Origin: Falsirhodobacter sp051195255
GTDB taxonomy: Bacteria; Pseudomonadota; Alphaproteobacteria; Rhodobacterales; Rhodobacteraceae
DNA length: 64,000 nucleotides
Direction of reading: 5' to 3'
NCBI RefSeq assembly: GCF_051195255.1
Contig: NZ_JBNJLK010000010.1
Location: forward strand, 1 to 64,000
Position 1 is the stretch's first letter; the number at the start of each line of letters is the position of its first letter. The notes under the pieces were generated by a model, which saw only the letters and a program-made list of their open reading frames with translations, was not told where the DNA came from and did no database searches. A program made the position numbers and the translations under genes. Shown here one piece after another: positions 26,301 to 34,393 of the stretch.

Positions 26301-26820
26301 CGCAGTGGCGCGTGCCGCCGATGCCGCGCAAGGGGGCGCTGCCGTGGCGGGCGGCCAGGGGAAAGCGCAGACCGGAATTCAGGATCGCCGTCGTCTTGCC
26401 CGAGCCCGGCGGGCCGATCACAGCATACCACGGCAACTGGTACAGCCGCCGCCCGCGCGGGGCGAAGCGGCGCTTGCGCAGGGTGGCCAGCGCCTCCTTC
26501 AGGTTGGTGCCGATGGTGGCGACCTCCTCCTCCACCTCGGCCGGGCTGGCGCCGGGGGTTCGGGGCGCATCCTCCGCCCCCTCGCCCACGAGGTTCTGCA
26601 CGCGGCGGCGCACCTGTTCGTCGATCATCATTTGGACATAGCTGTAAAGGATGCCGATCACCGGCAGCACCAGCACCCCCATCACCACGCCCTTGTAGCG
26701 GTCCAGCGCGGTGTTGCCGAACGGATCGCCGAAGATCATGGCCAGAAGCAGACCCACCGACAGGACGGGCACCAGCACGATCCACGTCTTGCGGCGGCCC
26801 AGAAGGGTTTTCAGCTTCAT
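23362..26820 (-). CDS. tssM: T6SS membrane-complex protein TssM (IcmF)
   Basis: About 1152 residues. Two N-terminal membrane helices (~13-30 and ~44-66) precede the cytoplasmic domain, whose Walker A motif GPPGSGKTT is intact at 136-144, with KAVLIDTAGRYAL as a likely Walker B region. A third membrane helix (GLAFGHAVVAVVALGLGSAI, ~440-460) leads into a large periplasmic part, ending with the family block near the C-terminus (MQWPGASGGGQTSVSF). TssM spans the inner membrane and with TssL forms the trans-envelope complex. In many systems it contacts the lipoprotein TssJ, but no tssJ is seen in this window. It starts one base after the tssL stop region. Confidence 0.95.
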   Translation of the reverse strand: MKLKTLLGRRKTWIVLVPVLSVGLLLAMIFGDPFGNTALDRYKGVVMGVLVLPVIGILYSYVQMMIDEQVRRRVQNLVGEGAEDAPRTPGASPAEVEEEVATIGTNLKEALATLRKRRFAPRGRRLYQLPWYAVIGPPGSGKTTAILNSGLRFPLAARHGSAPLRGIGGTRHCDWWFTDKAVLIDTAGRYALQDDPGGPERGAWLGFLRLLRKHRRREPINGILVVIGVDLLTGAAGVRRDHATRIRERIAELYDELGTRIPVYVVISKLDLVDGFVEFFAPLGREGRDAVWGVTFDLPKPGEDGRLSNPCDAFATEFDALVDRVDGQLVDRLHQETDGRSRGTIFGFPQRVASLRDVLTDFMNEAFVPDSYADPALLRGVYLVSGTQAALAPVGAEAATQSFFLHRLFGEVVFHEAGLVGIDPARLRRRRKGLAFGHAVVAVVALGLGSAILWGYLRNTATATELSRTFQAVSAKATALAPAEVSEPALPDIVPLLDQLDAARAQAMADRWGQPVYDRADRLAGAATGAYDHALQRLLLPRLVLAAEQALARDSDDAPALYHDLKVYLMLGGRGPLQPEVITEWSHQEALATLPGDENAPLRDALARHVATLVVTPFAPFALDDAQVEGARAALTERSAAARVLQDILQSAEAQDLPPWRLIDNAGPDAGLVFSDRRGEIEGTRVPGIFTAAGFHTVFLPRLDPVAQAEARDLWVLEDQPDTPAPQMAARLAADATGLYLREASLAWDETLAAITLRPLRTLGDALRVMNALSASTSPMRLLLASVVAQTAFDRAPPLAEGQEDPVAGHPMALDARDRAADFAREHFHDIRALIEVPGNSQQNAVPPVDQVIADLQLLYRQLRDVSASNLNGPLDDTAEAMLVLRQVTVSAERLPEPVQSWISDISTTSVNQSAQSAHEMLNRRWQEGPAALCRQVTEGRYPFAGGARREADLARFGELFGPDGALEQFTKTNLDNIVDRTGTGWTWRDVDGIADLDPKALAEMEQAARIRSVMFAGNGQRPSFGVQVTLTEVTPARSTVRVMLNGQNAELDAAATRSVRMQWPGASGGGQTSVSFPQFMNNREPGIAAQGDWAIYRLIDRANRRTNPRDGALQARFAIADRTVNLVIQSDTILNPLDRRLLSGFRCPESF

Positions 26821-26821
26821 C

Positions 26822-28108
26822 TCAGCGTGCCTCCTTGAACAGGATGACTTCGGTGCGGCGGTTCAGGGCGCGTCCCTCGGGGGTGTCGTTGGTGGCCATG
26901 GGGGCGGCGGCCCCGCGCCCTTCGACCCCAAGCCGGTTTGGATCGCCCATCTGCCCGCCGATCACGGCGCGCACCGCTTCGGCCCGCGCCAGCGACAGGG
27001 CGTCGTTCGACGGGAATTCCGGGGAACGGATGGCTTGGGAATCCGTATGCCCTTCGATCGTGACGGCACCGGTTTCCGCGTCCAGCGCCCGCCCGATGCG
27101 TTGAAGAAGGGGCAGGAACGCCGGGCGGGGTTCGGCGGCGGCGGAATCGAACATGCCGTCGCCCCGGATGGTGACCTTGATGCTGTTGTCATCCTCGCTG
27201 ACGGTCACGAGACCTTCGCGGATCTCCGGCTCCAGGAAACCGCGCAAACGGTCGGCGGGCAGCAGGACCAGCGCGGTCACGGGGTCGCGCTTCAGCGTCA
27301 CGGGGCCGGCGGGGGGGATGGCACCGGCCAGATCCCACACCTTCTGCAAGGACGGGTTGAACAGCAGCCACAAGAGCGCGAGCAGCGCCAGAAGCAGGCC
27401 CGCCGCCGCCAGCGCCGTCGCCAGCAGCGGCACGCGCAGCCGTCCGGCATCCGACGGCACGTCCACGCCCTTCCACCGCACGGCCAGATCCGTTTCAACC
27501 GGGCCGCGCACGCTGCGGATCAGGCGGTACAGATCCTCGCGCAGGATCTGCATCTCTCCCGCCCCGCGGGCCGAGATGCGGTAGCGCCCTTCGAACCCGA
27601 GGCTGAGGCAGCAATAGATCAGCTCCAGCAGCTCCACGTTGCCGCGCGCGTCGGAGCGCATCTGGTCCAGCAGGTCGAAGACGCGGTCGCCGCCCCAGGT
27701 TTCGCTGAAATGCGCCCCGACAAGGGAGCGCGAGGTCCAGACCGAACGGCTGCCCCAGGTGGAGTTCATCGCGATGTCGTCCAGAGTGGCGCACAGCACG
27801 TATTTGCTGGCCTTCATCGCCTTTGGCGCAAGGCCCAGCGTGGCCGCGCGGGTTTCGAACTGGCGGATGGCGCGGAAGGCCTCGCGGTGGACCTGTTCGG
27901 CCTGCCGCACCTGCCGGCCGGCCTTCATCTCGGCGCAAAGCTCCAGCACCGGCCCCGCCGCGATCACGAGGGGGGAGCGGCGGCCCGAGGACGAGGCGGC
28001 CCACACCACGCCCGAAGGGAGGAGCGGCGCGGGCCGGGGCGCGTTCGGCAGGTTGGCCATGGGGACGGGCCCGCGCGCGCGCGGAAGGTCGATCGCGATG
28101 TCAGCCAT
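26822..28108 (-). CDS. tssL: T6SS membrane-complex protein TssL (DotU) with OmpA-like domain
   Basis: About 428 residues. Residues ~45-210 carry the DotU/IcmH domain (VLCATLDDIAMNSTWGSRSV, LLELIYCCLSLGFEGRYRIS). A single membrane helix lies at ~228-250, and an OmpA-like peptidoglycan-binding domain follows at ~290-425 (VTIEGHTDSQAIRSPEFPSN, NRRTEVILF). This is the 'evolved' TssL type that anchors the complex to the cell wall itself, so a separate TagL is not needed. The start overlaps the FHA gene's end by 8 bases. It works with TssM in the inner membrane. Confidence 0.95.
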   Translation of the reverse strand: MADIAIDLPRARGPVPMANLPNAPRPAPLLPSGVVWAASSSGRRSPLVIAAGPVLELCAEMKAGRQVRQAEQVHREAFRAIRQFETRAATLGLAPKAMKASKYVLCATLDDIAMNSTWGSRSVWTSRSLVGAHFSETWGGDRVFDLLDQMRSDARGNVELLELIYCCLSLGFEGRYRISARGAGEMQILREDLYRLIRSVRGPVETDLAVRWKGVDVPSDAGRLRVPLLATALAAAGLLLALLALLWLLFNPSLQKVWDLAGAIPPAGPVTLKRDPVTALVLLPADRLRGFLEPEIREGLVTVSEDDNSIKVTIRGDGMFDSAAAEPRPAFLPLLQRIGRALDAETGAVTIEGHTDSQAIRSPEFPSNDALSLARAEAVRAVIGGQMGDPNRLGVEGRGAAAPMATNDTPEGRALNRRTEVILFKEAR

Positions 28109-29297
28109 GTGCCGGAACCTCGGGCGGGTGTTCGTCGTCGCCCGCCAGCATCCGGATGCTGAGCGAGGCTTCGCGGTGGCGTTGTTCGAAGGCGCGGCGG
28201 AAGGGGTCCGGCCCGCCCCGCATCCGGCGCAGCTTCTGGGTCACGGAGGCGGGTTCCACGGCCTCGGCGATCGCCTGCGGGGCCAGCATCTCGGTCGCGA
28301 TGCCGGACACGCGGCGCAGGCGGTCGCGCAGATCCTCCACCTGCGCGGCGATGTCGGAACAGGCGCGGGTGATCGCCATGTCGCCGGGCAGAAGGTTCGG
28401 AAGCGGGCCGCGCAGCAACAGCCGCAACATGTCGCGCGAGGTGCCGGGCAGGCTGAGGGGGTTCGTCAGTTCGGTTCCCGCACGGCGCCCCTCGGTCCCG
28501 TTCTGCAACAGCAGGTGCAGACCGGCCAGCGCTGTCGCCAGAAGTTCGCCGGCGAGTTCCAGCGTCGGCGCCTCCTGCCCCGGGGGCAGGTCGGCCAGGT
28601 CCAGCCCCGCCCCCCGGCAGAAGGCGGCGGCCAGCCCCGCCTCGGCGGCGGGCGCGGGCCTTGGGGGAAGCGGGTCGCGTTGCGGTGAGGGCTGCGGGGC
28701 GGCTTGCGGAACTGGCGCGGGAAGGCCGATATCGGCAAAGAGGTCCCAGTCATCGGGGATCGCCTCGGTCCCGGCGCGTGCGGGGGTGTAGGCGTCGTGG
28801 ATCGGGTCGCGGTGGTCGAACTGGGACGCGCCCTGTTCGACGGGGAACAGATCGCCGTCGCCGTCATCCCAGGGCGGGGTCGTGTCGCCGCGCCGGATGG
28901 CATAGTCGGCGTCCTCCTCGACCATCAGCACCCGTTCCAAGAAATGCGGCTCCGGCTCCTCGGGGGGCGCCTCCTCGGCCGGGCGGGAATGGCCCAGCAC
29001 GGTCAGGCGCCAGCCGCCCAGAAGAAGGCTGTCCCCGATGTCCAGCGGCACCGGCCCCCCGCCCTGCAGGGGTTCGGCGGCGTCGTTCATCACCGTGCCG
29101 CCCTGGCTGTGGTCCAGAACCTGATAGGTGCCGCGATCGTCGAAGATCAGGCAATGCACCGGGGCGGCGCTGTCCAGCACAAGGCCGTTGTCGGGCGCGC
29201 TGCCCAGCGTCAGGCGATCCTCCACCACGATCGTTCCGTCGGGGCGCAGGTTCGGCGGCAGGGGGCCTTCCCCCTCGATGGCCAGCAGCAGTCCCAT
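28101..29297 (-). CDS. tagH: T6SS FHA-domain protein (TagH/Fha type)
   Basis: About 398 residues starting MGLLLAIEGEGPLPPNLRPD; the ATG overlaps the tssK stop (ATGA). The N-terminal ~100 residues form an FHA domain (RLTLGSAPDNGLVLDSAAPV, HSQGGTVMNDAA). The middle is acidic and Pro-rich. The C-terminal ~200 residues match the helical domain characteristic of T6SS FHA proteins (GTSRDMLRLLLRGPLPNLLP, DPFRRAFEQRHREASLSIRM). In other bacteria the FHA protein binds a phosphothreonine partner to start secretion, opposed by TagF, which is encoded two genes downstream. Confidence 0.88.
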   Translation of the reverse strand: MGLLLAIEGEGPLPPNLRPDGTIVVEDRLTLGSAPDNGLVLDSAAPVHCLIFDDRGTYQVLDHSQGGTVMNDAAEPLQGGGPVPLDIGDSLLLGGWRLTVLGHSRPAEEAPPEEPEPHFLERVLMVEEDADYAIRRGDTTPPWDDGDGDLFPVEQGASQFDHRDPIHDAYTPARAGTEAIPDDWDLFADIGLPAPVPQAAPQPSPQRDPLPPRPAPAAEAGLAAAFCRGAGLDLADLPPGQEAPTLELAGELLATALAGLHLLLQNGTEGRRAGTELTNPLSLPGTSRDMLRLLLRGPLPNLLPGDMAITRACSDIAAQVEDLRDRLRRVSGIATEMLAPQAIAEAVEPASVTQKLRRMRGGPDPFRRAFEQRHREASLSIRMLAGDDEHPPEVPAHG

Positions 29298-30646
29298 CAC
29301 GCGCCTCCTTCCGCCCGGGGGATCGCCCACAGGGCCATGTCAAGATCAGGGAAATCGCCCGGAACATGCAGCGCCAGCCCGCCCGAACCGCGCATGTCCT
29401 TCCAGTAGGCGCTGTTCTGGTCCAGCTGGAAGCAGACCGTCTGCGGCGCGAAGGGAATCTCGCGCGGGGTCAGGGCCAGCGGCTCCAGCCCCACGCCTGG
29501 AAGGGCCACGTTCACCAACTCGCGGATGCGTTCGGCGGGGCCGACCTTCACCTGCGCGGGGAAGTCGCGGCGCAGGCGTTCGGGCGGCGTGGCGGCCCGC
29601 ACCACCAGCACGAAGCTGGCGGCGGTGAACAGGCCCCGATCCGCCACCTCGGCCATGTGGACGCCATACTTGAACTGGCGCAGCGGGATGCGCAGGGCCG
29701 TGGGCGCCAGCACCGCGTTCAGCGCGGCGCGGATCAGCACGATCAGCGGGCGGAAGCAGCCGGCCAGATCGTCGTGGTCATAGGCCGGCATCTCGGCAAA
29801 GCGCTTGTTGGCGCGGGAAAAGGTGCCAAGTTCGCCGGCCAGTTGCAGAAGCGTCGCGAAGGCCGCCTCGGGATGCAGGCGCGGGGTCTGGCCCAGATGG
29901 CGGAACAGCGGCTCGGTCCGGTTGATCAGCTGGAGGAGGAGGAAATCGCTCATCTCGGCCACGCCGCGCGATCCGGATTCGGTCAGCCGGCCCGACAGCG
30001 CCTCCCCCCGGTGGTGCAGAAGGCCCGCCACCTCGGCGATGTGGTCGGCCAGGGGGCGGGCGGCCGCGCAATCCAGCACGGGCGGCACATGGTCCGCGTC
30101 CAGCAGGATCTGGCCGTCGTTCCGCACCTCCACCACCCGCGCCACGGGGATCGAGGTGAAGCCCGCGCGGTCCGCGCTTTCGGGCAGGATGCGGAAGCGC
30201 AGGCGCATCACCTCGATCCGCGCGGGGTCCTTTTCGCCGCTGACCGTGTCGACCAGCGCCTTTTCGGCAATGGCAAAGCGGGCCGGAAGGTCGGGGGCGG
30301 GGTGATGCTCCACCTCGCTCATCCCCGGTTGGCGCAGGGGCAGGCACAGGTGGATCCGTTCGTCGCGCAGATGGCGCGGCGGCGCATAGGGGGGTGGCGC
30401 GTCGGCGTCGTCGGGGATGGAAAAGGGCGTGCCGTCATCGAGGATGCCCGCGGCCCCGATGATGCCGATGCGGCCCTGTGCCAGCATCTCGGTGTTCAGG
30501 GTCAGCTGCGTGAAGCCCCAGCCGTATCCGTGGCGCGAGGCCATGATCTGGCGGGCGAACTTCTCGTTGTGCCGATCCGCCTGCTGCAGATGCTCGGGGC
30601 AAAGGAAAAGGCCCTCGGTCCAGGCGACCCGGTTGTCCCATGACAT
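29297..30646 (-). CDS. tssK: T6SS baseplate-membrane connector TssK
   Basis: About 449 residues starting MSWDNRVAWTEGLFLCPEHL, the characteristic TssK opening (W-x-EGLFLxPQHxQ type). Other family blocks are YGWGFTQLTLNTEMLAQGRI, LQLINRTEPLFRHLGQTPRL and SAYWKDMRGSGGLALHVPGD near the C-terminus. TssK trimers link the baseplate to TssL and TssM. It is the first gene of the leftward tssK-tagH-tssL-tssM-tagF block, with an upstream intergenic region of about 345 bases shared with a divergent LysR-type regulator. Confidence 0.95.
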   Translation of the reverse strand: MSWDNRVAWTEGLFLCPEHLQQADRHNEKFARQIMASRHGYGWGFTQLTLNTEMLAQGRIGIIGAAGILDDGTPFSIPDDADAPPPYAPPRHLRDERIHLCLPLRQPGMSEVEHHPAPDLPARFAIAEKALVDTVSGEKDPARIEVMRLRFRILPESADRAGFTSIPVARVVEVRNDGQILLDADHVPPVLDCAAARPLADHIAEVAGLLHHRGEALSGRLTESGSRGVAEMSDFLLLQLINRTEPLFRHLGQTPRLHPEAAFATLLQLAGELGTFSRANKRFAEMPAYDHDDLAGCFRPLIVLIRAALNAVLAPTALRIPLRQFKYGVHMAEVADRGLFTAASFVLVVRAATPPERLRRDFPAQVKVGPAERIRELVNVALPGVGLEPLALTPREIPFAPQTVCFQLDQNSAYWKDMRGSGGLALHVPGDFPDLDMALWAIPRAEGGA

Positions 30647-30991
30647 GCGAACGCCCCTTTCGTTTCTTCCCAGGGGGCGGTGGCCTCCTGCGCTGGATCA
30701 TGATTGGCACGGGGCCCGGCAGCCTGTAATCTGGGCGCGGCGACATGGGCGCATGACAAAATGGCATGGCCGCCCCGCCTTCCCCCGATCCACCGCCGGG
30801 GCATCGGGGCAATTCGACTTCGCCGGCGAACAGGGCATCTTGTCCCGGTGCCGGCCATGGGACGGGCAAAACCACACTTCCGGGGGCGCAGCCCTAAACT
30901 GTCTGATAAGCTACGCAAAAATCCGGTATGCGTGGTGTTGCCGTCCGTGAGGAGGCCGGATGGCAGCAACGATCGAAGACGAGGTTCCAGA
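30647..30991. promoter_or_regulatory. Divergent control region tssK / LysR, with CATGGGCNCATG site
   Basis: A 345-base non-coding gap separates leftward tssK from the rightward LysR-type gene. It contains CATGGGCGCATGACAA at 30744-30759, about 100 bases upstream of the tssK start, followed by AATGGCATGG. This is the third occurrence of the motif found before tssA and before the peroxidase. AT-rich stretches suitable for promoters lie at about 30895-30935. No RNA gene or small coding frame with a convincing ribosome-binding site was seen in the rest. Confidence 0.5.
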
Positions 30992-31939
30992 ATGAATTAT
31001 GTCCCTCAATCCTACCTGTCGCCCAGGTCCGAGGGTCAGGATGCCGAAGGCCCGGGCGTGGAGATCCGCCTTGCGGGGGTCGACCTGAACCTGCTGATCG
31101 CGCTGGAAGCCCTGCTGCTTCACCAGAACGTGACGCTGGCGGCCCGCAAGATCGGCCAGACCCAGCCCGCGATGAGCCGCGCGCTGGCGCGGCTGCGCGA
31201 CCTTCTGGACGACGACCTGCTGGTGCGCGGATCGGCCGGCCTGCAACTGACCACGCGGGGCGCCCATCTGGCGCGGCGGCTGCCCGCCGCCATGGCGCAG
31301 GTGCGGGAAGCCTGCCACCTGCGGCAGGCGGAATCCCGCGTCGCCCTGTCGGTCAGCGAATACTTCTCCCCCCTCCTGATGCCGGGGCTGATGCACCAGC
31401 GGCCGCAGGGCAACACGCCGCTGCGAATAGGCACGCACGCGCTGCCGCAGGACGCGCTGGACCAGCTGGAAACGCGCGCGGCCGAATTCATCCTTGGCCC
31501 GGCCCTGGCCGAGCGGGAGGGCATGGCCAGCCGTCTGGTCCACAGCGAGGCGTTCGTGACCCTTGTGGCCCCGGCCGAGGAGATGGATGCCGACATGGCC
31601 CATGCCCGCATCGATGGCGATCCCTTTCCGCAGGTCACCGAAGCGCTGCAGCGGGCTCCGGCGCGGCTGGTGGACGTGCCGGACGTGATGGCCGCCTCCC
31701 TTCTGGCGGCGCAGGGACGCGTGGCGCTGACCGTGCCGCGCAGCCTTGGCATCTGGCTGCGGCGCACGGTGGATCTTCAGGCGCTTCCGCCGCCGGTCGA
31801 CCTGCCCCCCCATGGCTTCCGCATCACCTGGATGGAACGGGACCTGCCCTTGTCCCACCTGTCGCTGCTGGACCGGTTGGGCGCCTTTGCCAGCGACACG
31901 TTGTCGGCGGCCAGCGAAAGCGCACCCTCCCATGGTTGA
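30992..31939 (+). CDS. LysR-type regulator, NodD/LeuO-like (first of tandem pair)
   Basis: About 315 residues from the ATG at 30992, preceded by GAGG. The helix-turn-helix region (LIALEALLLHQNVTLAARKI, QTQPAMSRALARLRDLLDDD) is standard LysR, followed by a weakly conserved effector domain of normal length. The wording DLNLL...ALL...QPAMSRAL resembles the NodD/LeuO branch. The gene is divergent from tssK and only it and the next gene separate the T6SS from unrelated genes, so a role in T6SS control is likely. Its last 8 bases overlap the start of the second LysR gene. The ligand is unknown. Confidence 0.85.
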   Translation: MNYVPQSYLSPRSEGQDAEGPGVEIRLAGVDLNLLIALEALLLHQNVTLAARKIGQTQPAMSRALARLRDLLDDDLLVRGSAGLQLTTRGAHLARRLPAAMAQVREACHLRQAESRVALSVSEYFSPLLMPGLMHQRPQGNTPLRIGTHALPQDALDQLETRAAEFILGPALAEREGMASRLVHSEAFVTLVAPAEEMDADMAHARIDGDPFPQVTEALQRAPARLVDVPDVMAASLLAAQGRVALTVPRSLGIWLRRTVDLQALPPPVDLPPHGFRITWMERDLPLSHLSLLDRLGAFASDTLSAASESAPSHG

Positions 31940-32891
31940 ACACCGAAGACTCGACAACCTGTCCGATCTGCGGATCGACGACATCGGCGAAGCGCAGGAT
32001 CTGGGAGAGTTCGACCTGAACCTGCTGGTGGTGCTGGCGGCCTTGCTGCGGCGGCGCAACATCACCCATGCGGGTCAGGACGTGCGGCTCAGCCAGCCGG
32101 CGGCGAGCCGCGCGCTGACCCGGCTGCGCAGCATCTATGACGATGAGCTGCTGGTGAAGGCCAACCGCGCCTTCGACCGCACCCCGCTGGCGGAGGCGCT
32201 GTTTCCCAAGGTCACCTCCGCCCTGAGCGACATCGACGGCATCCTGGACCGCACCCCGCTGGCGCCGGAACGGTTCATTCTGGCGATGCCGGACCATCAG
32301 GCGCTGCTGCTGTCGGGTCATCTGGTGAACTATTTCCGCGAGGTGGCGCCGGGCACCGTCTTCCTGCCGCTGACGCGCCTGTCCAACGCGCTGCCGCAAC
32401 TGGAATCGGGCAAGATCGACCTGATCCTTGGCAACATGGCCGACGCGCCCCCCGGCTTCTTCCGACGGGCTTTGCCCCCTGCACCCGTGCTGGGCCTGTG
32501 CCATCTGCAGCATCCGGCGGCCGCGGGATCGCCCTCCTATTCCGATCTTGGGCGTTATCTGTCCATCCGGATCGGGTCCAACACACAGACGGGCTTTGGC
32601 GACGTGCATGACGGGCTGGAGGCCCTGCGCCCCCCCGCCCGCGAAACGCTGACCGTTCCGGACATCCACACGGCCGCGCAGCTTCTGCTGGGCACGAACG
32701 CGATCCTGATGCTGCCCGCGCGGGCGGCGAAGCATCTGGCCGACCGCTACGGGCTGGCGACCTTCGTGCCGAAGTCCGTACCTTCGGCCGGGTACCAGAT
32801 CAACCTCTTGTGGCATGAGCGGAACCACCGGGACGTGATCCATGCGGGCGTCCGCAGCATGATGGCCTCCATCATGATCGAGGGGGGGTGA
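31932..32891 (+). CDS. LysR-type regulator, NodD/LeuO-like (second of tandem pair)
   Basis: About 319 residues. The ATG at 31932 lies inside the end of the first regulator gene, so the two are co-translated. The DNA-binding region (LLVVLAALLRRRNITHAGQD, SQPAASRALTRLRSIYDDEL) is clearly related to that of its neighbour, suggesting an old tandem duplication or a pair that acts as a heteromer. The effector-binding part (LPQLESGKIDLILGNMADAP) is typical of the family. The 3' end overlaps the convergent MocR gene by 20 bases. Confidence 0.85.
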   Translation: MVEHRRLDNLSDLRIDDIGEAQDLGEFDLNLLVVLAALLRRRNITHAGQDVRLSQPAASRALTRLRSIYDDELLVKANRAFDRTPLAEALFPKVTSALSDIDGILDRTPLAPERFILAMPDHQALLLSGHLVNYFREVAPGTVFLPLTRLSNALPQLESGKIDLILGNMADAPPGFFRRALPPAPVLGLCHLQHPAAAGSPSYSDLGRYLSIRIGSNTQTGFGDVHDGLEALRPPARETLTVPDIHTAAQLLLGTNAILMLPARAAKHLADRYGLATFVPKSVPSAGYQINLLWHERNHRDVIHAGVRSMMASIMIEGG

Positions 32892-34323
32892 CGTCGGCGG
32901 CCCCGCCTTCCGCCAAGGCCGCGCAGAGGCGGAGGGCGCCGGCCTTCACCTCGGCCAGATCGTGCCCGGAAAAACCCAGAACGAAGCCGTCCTCGGCCTG
33001 CGGCTTTATCCGCGTTTCGGACAGAAGGCGCCCGCCGATCCGCGCCATGTCCTGCAGGCGGGCGGCGGTTCCGGGGGGAGGGTTGCCGATCAGCCGTGCC
33101 ACGAGGTGAAGCCCTTGTTCGGGGACGGTCACCTGAAGCCGGCCTTCGGCATGGCCCTGCAGCGTGGCCGCCAGCAGGTCCCGCGCGTGGCGATAGCGGG
33201 TCCGCACGCGGCGAATATGGGCGGACAGGTCGCCCCGCGCCATCAGGTCCGCCACCGCCCCTTCCAGCAGCGTCGGGGGAAAGCGGTCCATCGCCTGCCG
33301 CGCCGCAAGCGTCGGTTCCAGCAGATCCGGCGGCAGCACCACGTATCCCAGCCGCAGCCCCGGAAACAGCACCTTGGAAAAGGTCCCGAAATAGATCACG
33401 CGGCGCGCCCGGTCCAAACCCGCCAGGGCGGTAAGGGGCGGTCCGGCGTAACGGAACTCGCTGTCGTAATCGTCTTCCAGAATCCACGCGCCCGTTCGTT
33501 CCGCCCAGGCCAGCAGCTCCACCCGCCGGGCCATGGACATCACCACGCCGGTGGGAAACTGGTGCGAGGGTGTGACATAGGCCGCCTGCGCCGCACCCGC
33601 GCGGCGCACACCTTCCGCCACGTCCAGCCCGCCCCCATCCACCGGCACGGGCACGGGCACGGCGCGGGCGCCCGCCCCCTCGATCGCCTGGCGGGCGGCG
33701 GGATAGCCGGGATCCTCCATCCACACGCTGTGGCCGGGGGCGACCACGGTGCCGAGGGCCAGCCGCAGCCCCTGCTGCATGCCGCTGACCACCACCACGT
33801 GATCCGGATCGCACAGGATGCCGCGATTGACCGCCAGATGCGCCGCGATCTGTTCGCGCAAGGCCCGGCTGCCGCGCGGATCGCCATAGGCAAGATGGGC
33901 GTCGTCGAAATGGCGCAGGTGGCGGGCCACCGCGCGGCGCAGGTCGTCACGGATCTGCGGTTCGGCATGGGTCCGGCCCAGGGCGAAGATCGTGGGCGCG
34001 GCCGTTGTTTCAACGGTCGGTTCCGTCGGCGGCCGTACGACGCCCACGGGAACGGAAGGGGCGACGAAGGTGCCCGCCCCCGTCCGCGCCTCCACCAGCT
34101 CGTCCGCCAGAAGGCGTTCATAGGCGGCGACCACGGCGTTGCGGCGCACGCCAAGCTGACCCGCCAGCGCGCGGCTGGCGGGCAGGCGGGATTGCGGCGG
34201 AAGTCGCCCCGAAAGGATGCTGTCGCGCAGCGCCAGATAGATCCGCAACACCTGCGACCCTGCGCCCCGGTCCAGTTGCAGCGGAAGATCCACAGGCCAG
34301 ACATTGGTCGGATTTTTCGTCAT
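32872..34323 (-). CDS. MocR/PdxR-family regulator (GntR HTH plus aminotransferase-like domain)
   Basis: About 483 residues. The N-terminal ~75 residues are a GntR winged helix (LRDSILSGRLPPQSRLPASR, RRNAVVAAYERLLADELVEA). The rest is a fold-type-I aminotransferase-like domain with AHLAYGDPRGSRALREQIAA, the WILEDDYDSEFRYAG segment and the probable pyridoxal-phosphate lysine in YFGTFSKVLFPGLRLGYV. Such proteins sense pyridoxal phosphate or an amino compound and control an adjacent divergent gene, here a flavin-nucleotide-binding (pyridoxamine oxidase-like) protein whose start is 70 bases away. The precise ligand is not evident. Confidence 0.9.
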   Translation of the reverse strand: MTKNPTNVWPVDLPLQLDRGAGSQVLRIYLALRDSILSGRLPPQSRLPASRALAGQLGVRRNAVVAAYERLLADELVEARTGAGTFVAPSVPVGVVRPPTEPTVETTAAPTIFALGRTHAEPQIRDDLRRAVARHLRHFDDAHLAYGDPRGSRALREQIAAHLAVNRGILCDPDHVVVVSGMQQGLRLALGTVVAPGHSVWMEDPGYPAARQAIEGAGARAVPVPVPVDGGGLDVAEGVRRAGAAQAAYVTPSHQFPTGVVMSMARRVELLAWAERTGAWILEDDYDSEFRYAGPPLTALAGLDRARRVIYFGTFSKVLFPGLRLGYVVLPPDLLEPTLAARQAMDRFPPTLLEGAVADLMARGDLSAHIRRVRTRYRHARDLLAATLQGHAEGRLQVTVPEQGLHLVARLIGNPPPGTAARLQDMARIGGRLLSETRIKPQAEDGFVLGFSGHDLAEVKAGALRLCAALAEGGAADVTPPRS

Positions 34324-34393
34324 GATGTGGACCTATCCTCAACCACTTTCTGCTTTTATCCCGATGGCAGTCACACCTTCAAGGAGATCCGTC
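34324..34393. promoter_or_regulatory. Divergent MocR / PPOX-like promoter region
   Basis: Only 70 bases separate the two start codons. The segment holds a TGGACCTATCC word near 34328-34338, similar to the half-sites described for PdxR/MocR proteins, an AT-rich CTTTTATCC near 34353-34361 that could be a -10 region, and a perfect AAGGAG ribosome-binding site at 34381-34386 for the rightward gene. The operator assignment is tentative. Confidence 0.35.

Noticed and set aside
30700..30725. TTGGCAC-N-GGCA as a sigma-54 promoter near tssK.
   Set aside because: The spacing between the GG and GC elements is not 10 bases and the orientation points away from tssK; no sigma-54 activator gene is in the window.
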